Source of the DNA: Candidatus Ryanbacteria bacterium
GTDB taxonomy: Bacteria > Patescibacteriota > Minisyncoccia > Ryanbacterales > GWA2-47-10b
DNA length: 5,477 nt
Direction of reading: 5' to 3'
Assembly (NCBI GenBank): GCA_943354465.1
Contig: CALRCC010000036.1
Coordinates: 1-5,477 of the forward strand
This document shows positions 1-4,238 of this stretch, piece by piece; the stretch's first letter is position 1, and every line of letters begins with the position of its first letter. The notes under the pieces were generated by a model that made no database searches, had not been told where the DNA came from, and was given only the letters and a program-made list of their open reading frames with translations. A program made the translations under genes and the position numbers.

Positions 1-507
1 ATAGCATTGATTGTGACAGCCGCATGCGGTATATCACTAATCGTCAGCTGTATAATAAAAAACAAAGAGACAAAGTTAGCCGTTGGAGCGACGCTTGCGT
101 GCGCGCTTTTTTTAGGTATTTATTTGTCACTTCTAAATAACCGTATCAGTGATTGGGATCCATTTATGGCTCCGTACGCCGCGCGCGCCGAAATCGCCAA
201 TATACCAAAATATATTGGCCCTGGCGAAAAGATTATAACAACGACTGAACTAGCTCCGTTGGTGTTTGGTTGGAGCACAAACAAGGTGATAGCTCCTGGA
301 CTCTTGGGCGACACACACAACCAAGCCGAATGGATACTATATTGGGGAGATCCAAATCATCCAGAAACGCGGACATTTCTAGCTGAATATGGCACAAAGT
401 TTTATTTCTTTATACCACCAGACGAGCAAAACGCATTTATTCCAGAGAATAAATGCGTTCGCAAACTATCAGAATATATAGTGGAGTACTACTGTGTTGC
501 TGGTTGA
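1..507 (+). CDS. C-terminal part of a polytopic membrane protein (5' truncated), possibly GT-C glycosyltransferase-like
   Basis: The frame is open from the first base to a TGA at 505-507, so the gene starts upstream of the window; 168 residues are visible. Two hydrophobic stretches are seen, roughly residues 2-20 and 27-44, split by a short Lys-rich loop (KNKETK). A soluble tail of about 120 residues follows. It contains PGEKIITTTELAP and VFGWSTNKVIAPG, then an aromatic-rich end (KFYFFIPP). Several transmembrane helices followed by a tail asking about a 'current value at a site' is common in GT-C type (ArnT/PMT-like) glycosyltransferases and related envelope membrane proteins, but no catalytic DE or DD motif is in the visible part, so this is only a guess. 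The 3' end overlaps the convergent gene by 19 bp. That it is a real gene is likely; the family is uncertain. Confidence 0.7.
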   Translation: MALIVTAACGISLIVSCIIKNKETKLAVGATLACALFLGIYLSLLNNRISDWDPFMAPYAARAEIANIPKYIGPGEKIITTTELAPLVFGWSTNKVIAPGLLGDTHNQAEWILYWGDPNHPETRTFLAEYGTKFYFFIPPDEQNAFIPENKCVRKLSEYIVEYYCVAG

Positions 508-1232
508 GCTTTTGGCACGCCAGCTTGATTGTATCTCAATGGATACCCGTATCCGCTAAAAATTTTGAGCCACGAGCCAGTTGGCTTACCAAGGCGCACC
601 TGCATTGGTGTATCACTACTAGGCGATGTAATCAATATTTCTTTTGGATCATTGATACTTACAGATATTTCCTGCGCGCGATTACCAACAGCCAAACGGC
701 CAGTATACGCCATATTAGCGCGCAACATAAACCCTTGACTGCTAGCATCGCTAGCAATAGGTAAATTCATGCCAGAAAAAGTTATGATAGAATATCCGGC
801 CGTAGATCTCACAGAAACCGGATAGGCATACGCAGAGGCGCACGACTTCTGGTCATATCCGTACGAAGGACCTGGAGATTTCCTGCAACTCCAATAAGAA
901 AGGCTAAAATTACGAAGACCGTTTTGATCTTGACTCGCCTTTTGCGAGAGCTTCACCTTAAACTCAATCTGTTTGAGTGTAACCAAATTTGGCGCGAATT
1001 TGGAATATACATCAAATACACCGAGAGTACTGTTGACACCGCCGAAGTACGGATATACTGGCATATCACTGATGCCAATTTTTACATATGGGTTGACGGC
1101 GAATGAAAATGGCAATGTAAACTTTACATATCCACTAGCTACCGAAAATGCTACGGCGACAATGATAACTGCGCCTATACCGATGATTAGATCTCTCTTA
1201 TGTTTTTTTAGTGCTAGAATTTGTGCACTCAT
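489..1232 (-). CDS. hypothetical single-pass membrane-anchored extracytoplasmic protein
   Basis: This encodes 247 residues with an ATG start and TAG stop. I do not recognise the family. The N-terminus is a basic segment (LKKHKRD, about residues 8-14) followed by one hydrophobic helix at about 15-33, which fits a signal anchor with the rest outside the cell. The outer part is rich in Tyr, Ser, Pro and Gly and looks beta-rich, for example YPYFGG at 60-65. Two cysteines, C116 and C131, could form a disulphide. The C-terminus is low in charge (KAQPATQ). No catalytic motif is evident. A pilin-like class III signal is not seen, because there is no Gly/Ala-Phe cleavage motif ahead of the helix. The gene is the last of the minus-strand series and overlaps the 3' end of the opposing membrane-protein gene. 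No Shine-Dalgarno precedes the ATG; a TACGAT box lies 7 nt upstream. Confidence 0.8.
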   Translation of the reverse strand: MSAQILALKKHKRDLIIGIGAVIIVAVAFSVASGYVKFTLPFSFAVNPYVKIGISDMPVYPYFGGVNSTLGVFDVYSKFAPNLVTLKQIEFKVKLSQKASQDQNGLRNFSLSYWSCRKSPGPSYGYDQKSCASAYAYPVSVRSTAGYSIITFSGMNLPIASDASSQGFMLRANMAYTGRLAVGNRAQEISVSINDPKEILITSPSSDTPMQVRLGKPTGSWLKIFSGYGYPLRYNQAGVPKAQPATQ

Positions 1233-1239
1233 AGACTAA

Positions 1240-1245
1240 ATCGTA
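1240..1245 (-). promoter_or_regulatory. possible -10 box close to the start of the extracytoplasmic-protein gene
   Basis: Read on the minus strand this is TACGAT, ending 7 nt before the ATG at 1232. Transcription from it would begin at or next to the start codon, giving a leaderless mRNA. No good -35 hexamer is visible. The match to TATAAT is four of six, so this is a weak call made stronger only by similar spacing at other genes in the window. Confidence 0.3.
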
Positions 1246-1246
1246 A

Positions 1247-1260
1247 AACTATTAATAGTT
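1247..1260. repeat. 14-bp perfect palindrome at a gene junction
   Basis: AACTATTAATAGTT is its own reverse complement. On the minus strand it includes the last codons and TAA stop of the CBS-domain gene and is followed directly by TTTTACGAT, which contains the -10-like box of the next gene. As RNA it could fold into a 5-bp AT-only stem with a TTAA loop followed by a short T run, so it might act as a weak terminator. As DNA it could be a protein-binding site. Its function is not shown by the sequence. Confidence 0.45.
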
Positions 1261-1932
1261 AGGTTCGACCCTAACGCTAAAAAAAAGTGTAATAAGTATG
1301 CCGATGATAAGGAATAGTGTGCTCGCCAAAAACCATACATGCGTGCGTGATTTATGCACAAATACAAAATCGCTATCTATCTTGCGTACAAAATTGTCAA
1401 TGTCGCGGTCAGTGATCTCACCTCCACCACTGCTGGCTCGACTTATGTGGTGAGCTCCCGCGTACATTTTTATTATATCAAACCTACTCACAACACCAAC
1501 TAACCTGTGCATATCGTCAATGACAGGTATTGGATTTACACGATGATGATCGGCAAATATTTGAGCGACCTCATCAATACTAGTACCCATAGAGACCACG
1601 AGTGGATCCTTATTCATCACATCGGCGACAGTTAGCTTTGTGATTTTCTGTAAGTCTTCTGTAAGAGAGCTCCTATCTTTGCGGTACAGGTCAATGTTAC
1701 TCATAAGTTTTACAAAAGTAGGCAAATGAATCGCCGATCCTTTCGTAATCAAATCAAATTCAGTCAGAACGCCTACTACTTTTTTATCATTATCAACTAC
1801 AGGAAGACCCGTAAGCCCGTGCTCAAAAAGCGTATTGGCAGCCTCCAGCAAACTCGCCTCTGGGAACACAAACAAAACATTACGCTCCATGATTCTTTCT
1901 ACTACTTCTGCTGAAGATTTTATATTCACCAT
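1252..1932 (-). CDS. membrane-anchored twin CBS-domain protein
   Basis: This encodes 226 residues (ATG start, TAA stop). Two CBS domains form a likely Bateman module. The first spans about residues 10-63, with the LPVVDNDKKVVGVLTEFDL signature. The second spans about 101-157, with ADVMNKDPLVVS and PIPVIDDMHRLVGVVSRFDI. CBS pairs usually bind adenosine nucleotides and regulate a partner. No enzyme or channel domain is fused here. A Gly/Ser-rich linker (about 166-171) leads to a short charged region, then one hydrophobic helix at about 199-219 with a seven-residue tail. This is a tail-anchored topology with the CBS pair in the cytoplasm. An inverted repeat and a TATACT box sit directly against the ATG. 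The second codon is GTG, 6 nt from the box, and could be the true start. The CBS assignment is firm; the ligand and partner are unknown. Confidence 0.93.
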   Translation of the reverse strand: MVNIKSSAEVVERIMERNVLFVFPEASLLEAANTLFEHGLTGLPVVDNDKKVVGVLTEFDLITKGSAIHLPTFVKLMSNIDLYRKDRSSLTEDLQKITKLTVADVMNKDPLVVSMGTSIDEVAQIFADHHRVNPIPVIDDMHRLVGVVSRFDIIKMYAGAHHISRASSGGGEITDRDIDNFVRKIDSDFVFVHKSRTHVWFLASTLFLIIGILITLFFSVRVEPNY

Positions 1933-1951
1933 TTTAGTATATCATACTAAA
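1933..1951. repeat. inverted repeat spanning the stop of one gene and the -10-like box of the next
   Basis: On the minus strand the sequence is TTTAGTAT GAT ATACTAAA, two perfect 8-base arms around a 3-base centre. The first arm contains the TAG stop of the DUF4199-like gene. The second arm contains TATACT, preceded by TGA to give an extended -10 (TGATATACT), and ends right against the ATG of the CBS-domain gene. It could be an operator for a dimeric regulator or a weak hairpin, or simply reflect an AT-rich promoter overlapping a stop codon. Confidence 0.45.
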
Positions 1952-2474
1952 TCACATCAACTACTGGAGGTGGCTTACGCAAAAACCATGAGACTATAAA
2001 CGAGACAATCGCGCCCTCCAGCATGACACCCGCCAAGATAAATACCGTTTGTTTTGGAAATGAGCTGATATCGCGCATATAATCAAGCGCGTCTCTGATC
2101 TCGCCTGCTGGCTTGTCCTGACGCTCAAGCTCAACGCGTATAAGGTCAACATTCTTTTCTAAAAATGATTTATCGACAAAAGAGCTATAACCAATCATAA
2201 ATATTGAAAAAATAACGGCGGCTATCATGCTCATCAAAATGCCAGATCGCATGCCTTGGCGTATAGTCAAAAATCCGCCGCCACGCTCAATCTTCCATTT
2301 ACGTAGCGCGAAAAAATATACTATAAATAAAAATACCCCCGCGCTATAACCTGCGTATTGGCCCGTTTCGCGAAGTCCAAACAAAAACTCGGAGGTGACA
2401 CGCAGACACGCCAATATACCAGCCAAAATACCAAACTTAAACTCAATGCGTATATCGTCAGCGATAGTTATCAT
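1947..2474 (-). CDS. four-helix integral membrane protein, DUF4199-like
   Basis: From the ATG at 2474 this encodes 175 residues. An in-frame TTG at 2495 would add seven residues, but it lies across a TATAAT box and would overlap the upstream gene, so I prefer the ATG. Hydropathy by eye gives four helices at about residues 15-35, 41-58, 76-97 and 143-165. A charged, probably helical loop of about 45 residues (DLIRVELERQDKPAGEIRDA) separates helices three and four. The short N-terminus, Gly-rich first helix (FKFGILAGILACL), basic WKIERGGGFLTIRQGMRSG segment and long third loop match the layout of DUF4199 proteins, known mainly from Bacteroidota and of unknown function. The C-terminus is Pro-rich (RKPPPVVDVI). 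It starts 13 bp after the MBL-fold gene. Membrane protein is near certain; the family call is moderate. Confidence 0.8.
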   Translation of the reverse strand: MITIADDIRIEFKFGILAGILACLRVTSEFLFGLRETGQYAGYSAGVFLFIVYFFALRKWKIERGGGFLTIRQGMRSGILMSMIAAVIFSIFMIGYSSFVDKSFLEKNVDLIRVELERQDKPAGEIRDALDYMRDISSFPKQTVFILAGVMLEGAIVSFIVSWFLRKPPPVVDVI

Positions 2475-2486
2475 AGACTTGTAACC

Positions 2487-2492
2487 ATTATA
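2487..2492 (-). promoter_or_regulatory. consensus -10 box ahead of the DUF4199-like gene
   Basis: Read on the minus strand this is TATAAT, a perfect -10 hexamer, overlapping the TAA stop of the MBL-fold gene and lying 12 nt before the preferred ATG at 2474. The resulting 5' leader would be only about five nucleotides. No convincing -35 is present. The box argues that the downstream gene may have its own promoter despite the very short intergenic gap. Confidence 0.4.
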
Positions 2493-3135
2493 CAATAAAC
2501 TCCGCTACAGATCCTTCAACCATATCAACAAACTTGATACCAAGTGGCTCTAACATAGCTCGCGGTATACTGCGCGTTGGCGCGAGCCGATGATCTTGGC
2601 GTAGCATACCATCATGTACTGGAAAAACAATTTTTGGCTTTACTGCTTTTGCATATTCAATAGCTTCTGACAGCTTGAGCCACGGAGCAGATACTGGCAA
2701 TGCGAGTACTTCAATGGGGATATTTGGATTATGTAGACTATCGCCAGGATAAAATAATTTACCAGCAACAAGAAACCCAGTGTTGCGTACTGGCGACAAA
2801 TCAGCATGAATGCACGCGTGATCCTTTCCAAAACTTTTTACTGAAACATCTTTTACTAAAATCTCTCCGCCATCGGTGATTGGCTGATATGGAATATGTT
2901 CGGCATCAAGTAATTTGCCTACACCTTCGTGCGTAATAATAATCGTACGAGGATTTTCTGCCAAGAGCGCTTTAAGGGCCGGCATGTGGATATGATCCTG
3001 ATGTTCATGCGTGATCAAAATCGCATCAAGATCACGGATATCTGGCGTATCATTGTAGTTGCCGGGATCAGTAAGCAAGCGTGCACCCGCCTCTTCGATC
3101 AAGAGACAGCAATGCCCAAACTTAGTGATGTTCAT
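2488..3135 (-). CDS. UlaG-like metallo-beta-lactamase-fold metal-dependent hydrolase
   Basis: This encodes 215 residues (ATG start, TAA stop), the usual length for short UlaG/beta-lactamase-superfamily-domain (Lactamase_B_3 type) proteins. The opening MNITKFGHCCLLIEEAGARLLTDPG is typical of the family's first strands. The metal-binding HxHxDH motif is THEHQDHIH, with H43, H45, D47 and H48. A third histidine is H106 or H110 (KDHACIH), the bridging aspartate is D132 in YPGDS, and the last ligand is H174 in FPVHDG. All key residues are present, so the enzyme should bind two metals and be active. There is no signal peptide, so it is cytoplasmic. The substrate cannot be read from sequence; relatives act on phosphodiesters, lactones or nucleotides. 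It lies 13 bp downstream of the NTF2-like gene, with which it may be co-transcribed. Confidence 0.93.
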   Translation of the reverse strand: MNITKFGHCCLLIEEAGARLLTDPGNYNDTPDIRDLDAILITHEHQDHIHMPALKALLAENPRTIIITHEGVGKLLDAEHIPYQPITDGGEILVKDVSVKSFGKDHACIHADLSPVRNTGFLVAGKLFYPGDSLHNPNIPIEVLALPVSAPWLKLSEAIEYAKAVKPKIVFPVHDGMLRQDHRLAPTRSIPRAMLEPLGIKFVDMVEGSVAEFIV

Positions 3136-3148
3136 TAAGTTCTAGCCA

Positions 3149-3604
3149 TTACTTTATAACCATTTTTGATTTCTTACCTTCATACGCACGAGCGACTTGT
3201 GATTTTGAAAGATGTAAATATGAAAGATTTGGGTCGCAATAATGCCTGCCTGATGTAATCTTGTCCTTGTCCATTTCTAAGACAAGCACAAGCGGTGTAC
3301 GATATATTTTTTTGGTCTTGGAGTCTGGATAGCTTTCAATGAGCTCTACCATCACCACACCATCACCCTCGGCGACATTCTTGATGTCATATTCGCGCCC
3401 CTTAATAGGGTAGCACTGGAGCATTTCTTTTTTGAGATTTTTGCCAGTTTTAGGAAACAGCACACCCTTGCGCGGAGATTTATACACCCATGTCATCGAG
3501 TAGTTATCGCCCATCTTTTTGAGTGCGCTTTCAACATTGCCACGGACCTCGTCGCGCAAGATATCGAGAACTACCTGAATGTTTTTACTCTGTTTATTAG
3601 ACAT
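3149..3604 (-). CDS. NTF2/SnoaL-like fold protein
   Basis: From the ATG at 3604 this encodes 151 residues beginning MSNKQSK. Two in-frame ATGs further upstream (3619 and 3664) exist, but the 3664 start would place the whole 13-bp hairpin inside the coding region and encode an unlikely peptide. The 3604 ATG has a -10-like TATAGT 6 nt upstream. An N-terminal helical part (VVLDILRDEVRGNVESALKK) leads to YSMTWVY, a basic stretch, then strands including VVMVELIESY and LVLVLEMDKDKITSGRHYCDP. That last motif, a strand ending in 'dKI..gr.Y.Dp', is typical of SnoaL-like/NTF2-fold proteins, a cone-shaped barrel used by small enzymes and binding proteins. No catalytic Asp/His set can be assigned confidently. 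There is no signal peptide, and the Lys-rich tail ends KKSKMVIK. The fold call is moderate; the substrate is unknown. Confidence 0.75.
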   Translation of the reverse strand: MSNKQSKNIQVVLDILRDEVRGNVESALKKMGDNYSMTWVYKSPRKGVLFPKTGKNLKKEMLQCYPIKGREYDIKNVAEGDGVVMVELIESYPDSKTKKIYRTPLVLVLEMDKDKITSGRHYCDPNLSYLHLSKSQVARAYEGKKSKMVIK

Positions 3605-3610
3605 AACATT

Positions 3611-3616
3611 ACTATA
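3611..3616 (-). promoter_or_regulatory. -10 box for a leaderless NTF2-like gene
   Basis: Read on the minus strand this is TATAGT, five of six to consensus, ending 6 nt before the ATG at 3604. Initiation at the normal distance would fall on the start codon itself. It sits only 10 nt past the terminator-like hairpin at 3626-3660. The expected -35 position lies inside that hairpin and does not match TTGACA. Confidence 0.4.
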
Positions 3617-3625
3617 CATGAAAAT

Positions 3626-3660
3626 GCCGCTCTCCGAGTACTGTGTGCTCGGAGAGCGGC
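3626..3660 (-). terminator. strong 13-bp hairpin, likely intrinsic terminator of the 76-residue gene
   Basis: Arms GCCGCTCTCCGAG (3626-3638) and CTCGGAGAGCGGC (3648-3660) are perfectly complementary around a 9-nt loop. The inner bases of the loop can add two or three more pairs. Read on the minus strand the stem is followed by ATTTTC, a short T run, which fits termination of the gene ending at 3697. On the plus strand the stem is followed by GCATAAATGG, which is not terminator-like, so the minus direction is favoured. The weak T run leaves room for another role, such as a mobile repeat or an RNA stability element. Confidence 0.7.
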
Positions 3661-3696
3661 GCATAAATGGTGAAAATATTTATAATAGATTTTTAA

Positions 3697-3927
3697 TTAA
3701 TCCCGATGTGATGGGAGCCAATCCATCAACCGTTTGCGATGCTTTTCTATTGACCATTCGCTCTTGTCTTTAAAAAGCATGGGGTGGAGTTTTTGAAAGT
3801 CTTTAAGATTTTCGAGAGACACCTTTGGAAATCCTGGCTGAATACTTTTATTATATGATTCTAAAAACACCGAGAGCGTAGTCATTGCTTGGTTACCTTC
3901 CAATGTATAATCCCTACGCTTTACCAT
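3697..3927 (-). CDS. small uncharacterised protein (76 residues), basic and helical
   Basis: The preferred start is the ATG at 3927, giving 76 residues. A longer frame to 3987 would add a hydrophobic N-terminal piece (LRGLHISLFLRRFYAILKI) but would swallow the extended -10 at 3935-3943, so I reject it. The protein reads as a helical domain: MVKRRDYTLE at the start, TTLSVFLESYNKS at about 16-28, FPKVSLENLKDFQKLHP at about 33-49, and a conserved-looking end with FKDKSEWSIEKHRKRLMDWLPS at about 52-73. The acidic-basic pattern with invariant-looking Trp, His, Arg and Asp-Trp near the C-terminus recalls small proteins of unknown function that I associate with Patescibacteria genomes. There are no cysteines, so it is not a zinc finger. 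It could be a small nucleic-acid-binding or adaptor protein; I cannot assign a role. Confidence 0.72.
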   Translation of the reverse strand: MVKRRDYTLEGNQAMTTLSVFLESYNKSIQPGFPKVSLENLKDFQKLHPMLFKDKSEWSIEKHRKRLMDWLPSHRD

Positions 3928-3934
3928 TATTTTG

Positions 3935-3943
3935 AGTATTGCA
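3935..3943 (-). promoter_or_regulatory. extended -10 promoter element for the 76-residue gene
   Basis: Read on the minus strand this is TGCAATACT, that is TG-n followed by AATACT, which is four of six to TATAAT plus the extended TG motif. It ends 7 nt before the ATG at 3927, predicting a leaderless or nearly leaderless mRNA. It also lies between the arms TTTTGAG (3930-3936) and CTCAAAA (3953-3959), a 7-bp inverted repeat with a 16-nt spacer. Confidence 0.4.
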
Positions 3944-3997
3944 TAAAAACGCCTCAAAAACAATGATATATGAAGGCCTCGCAACAAATAAAAAATC

Positions 3998-4006
3998 TGC
4001 TATGAT
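3998..4006 (+). promoter_or_regulatory. extended -10 promoter element for tRNA-Ser
   Basis: TGCTATGAT is an extended -10 (TG-n plus TATGAT, five of six to consensus). Initiation about 7 nt downstream, near 4013, would give a tRNA precursor with a 5' leader of only a few bases before the mature end at 4017. No clear -35 is visible, which is acceptable for an extended -10 promoter. Confidence 0.5.
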
Positions 4007-4014
4007 TGCAATCA
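4003..4014. repeat. 12-bp perfect palindrome over the tRNA-Ser transcription start
   Basis: TGATTGCAATCA is its own reverse complement. It overlaps the end of the -10 element and the predicted start of tRNA-Ser transcription. It could be an operator or chance; a single site with no second copy in the window gives little support. Confidence 0.3.
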
Positions 4015-4016
4015 CT

Positions 4017-4103
4017 GGAGAGGTGCGAGAGTGGTTTAATCGGCAGTCCTGGAAAGACTGTGTACCCTCACGGGTACCGAGGGTTCGAATCCCTCCCTCT
4101 CCG
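4017..4103 (+). tRNA. tRNA-Ser(GGA)
   Basis: A full class II cloverleaf can be drawn. The acceptor stem is GGAGAGG (4017-4023) with CCTCTCC (4096-4102) and discriminator G at 4103. The D stem is CGA with TCG (4026-4028 and 4040-4042). The anticodon arm CAGTC / GACTG (4044-4048 and 4056-4060) holds loop CTGGAAA with anticodon GGA at 4051-4053, reading serine codons UCC and UCU. A long variable arm (GTACCC / GGGTAC, loop TCAC) marks it as a serine tRNA. The T arm is GAGGG TTCGAAT CCCTC (4079-4095). The CCA end is not encoded, as the bases after the discriminator are CAA, so a CCA-adding enzyme is needed. The gene stands alone and reads toward the recombinase gene 135 bp away, making it a candidate integration target. 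Confidence 0.97.
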
Positions 4104-4110
4104 CAAAAAT
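4084..4110 (+). other. candidate attachment site: 3' end of tRNA-Ser and adjoining bases
   Basis: A recombinase gene begins 135 bp after this tRNA and reads in the same direction, which is how many elements sit after integrating at a tRNA 3' end. If that is so, the crossover lies in or just after the T loop and acceptor strand, and a partial copy of this sequence should appear at the far end of the element. No second copy is visible within the window. Serine recombinases use tRNA targets less often than tyrosine integrases, so this is a positional inference only. Confidence 0.25.
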
Positions 4111-4139
4111 TGGAAATCTGCATTGGAGCCCGAAATGGG

Positions 4140-4158
4140 GTCGCGCCGCAGGCGCGAC
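4140..4158. repeat. GC-rich 8-bp hairpin
   Basis: GTCGCGCC and GGCGCGAC are perfect arms around a GCA loop. There is no T run on either side, so a standard intrinsic terminator for the tRNA is unlikely, although the stem could still slow polymerase or mark the tRNA 3' trailer. Its base composition stands out from the AT-rich surroundings. Confidence 0.6.
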
Positions 4159-4202
4159 ACTACTGCATTCCCCCCAAAAAATTCTGAATCTGAAAGGATT
4201 TT

Positions 4203-4217
4203 CCACGCTCCGCGTGG
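4203..4217. repeat. 6-bp hairpin before the recombinase start
   Basis: CCACGC and GCGTGG form perfect arms around a TCC loop, ending 21 bp before the recombinase ATG. Together with the hairpin at 4140-4158 it forms a pair of short GC-rich stems with three-base loops, a style seen in small dispersed palindromic repeats; whether these recur elsewhere in the genome cannot be seen here. Confidence 0.5.
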
Positions 4218-4238
4218 CTCGTCGTTGCCAATGCAATT

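Larger units (their letters stand above)
4104..4238 (+). promoter_or_regulatory. structured non-coding spacer between tRNA-Ser and the recombinase
   Basis: No gene is seen in these 135 bases, but structure is dense. TGCATTGG at 4119-4126 is inverted as CCAATGCA at 4228-4235, bracketing nearly the whole spacer. CTGCATT is present twice in direct orientation (4118-4124 and 4163-4169) and its core once inverted. TGGGG at 4136-4140 can pair with CCCCA at 4172-4176 around a GC-rich hairpin at 4140-4158. A second hairpin lies at 4203-4217. No good -10 or Shine-Dalgarno sits near the recombinase ATG. An AAAGGA at 4194-4198 is about 40 nt upstream with the second hairpin in between. The region may hold recombinase binding sites, an attachment site, or a folded 5' leader. 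Confidence 0.45.

Noticed and set aside
3605..3664. Longer N-terminus for the NTF2-like protein from the ATG at 3664 or 3619
   Set aside because: The 3664 start would translate the perfect hairpin into an improbable Ser/Arg/Pro peptide; the 3604 ATG has a -10-like box at leaderless distance and begins a normal-looking protein.
3928..3987. Longer N-terminus for the 76-residue protein with a hydrophobic segment
   Set aside because: The extension crosses the extended -10 element and the divergent promoter region, and its composition differs from the rest of the protein.
3626..4103. Shared CTCTCCG between the hairpin arm and the tRNA 3' end as a possible att duplication
   Set aside because: Only seven bases match and the context differs; this is expected by chance and lies on the wrong side of the recombinase.
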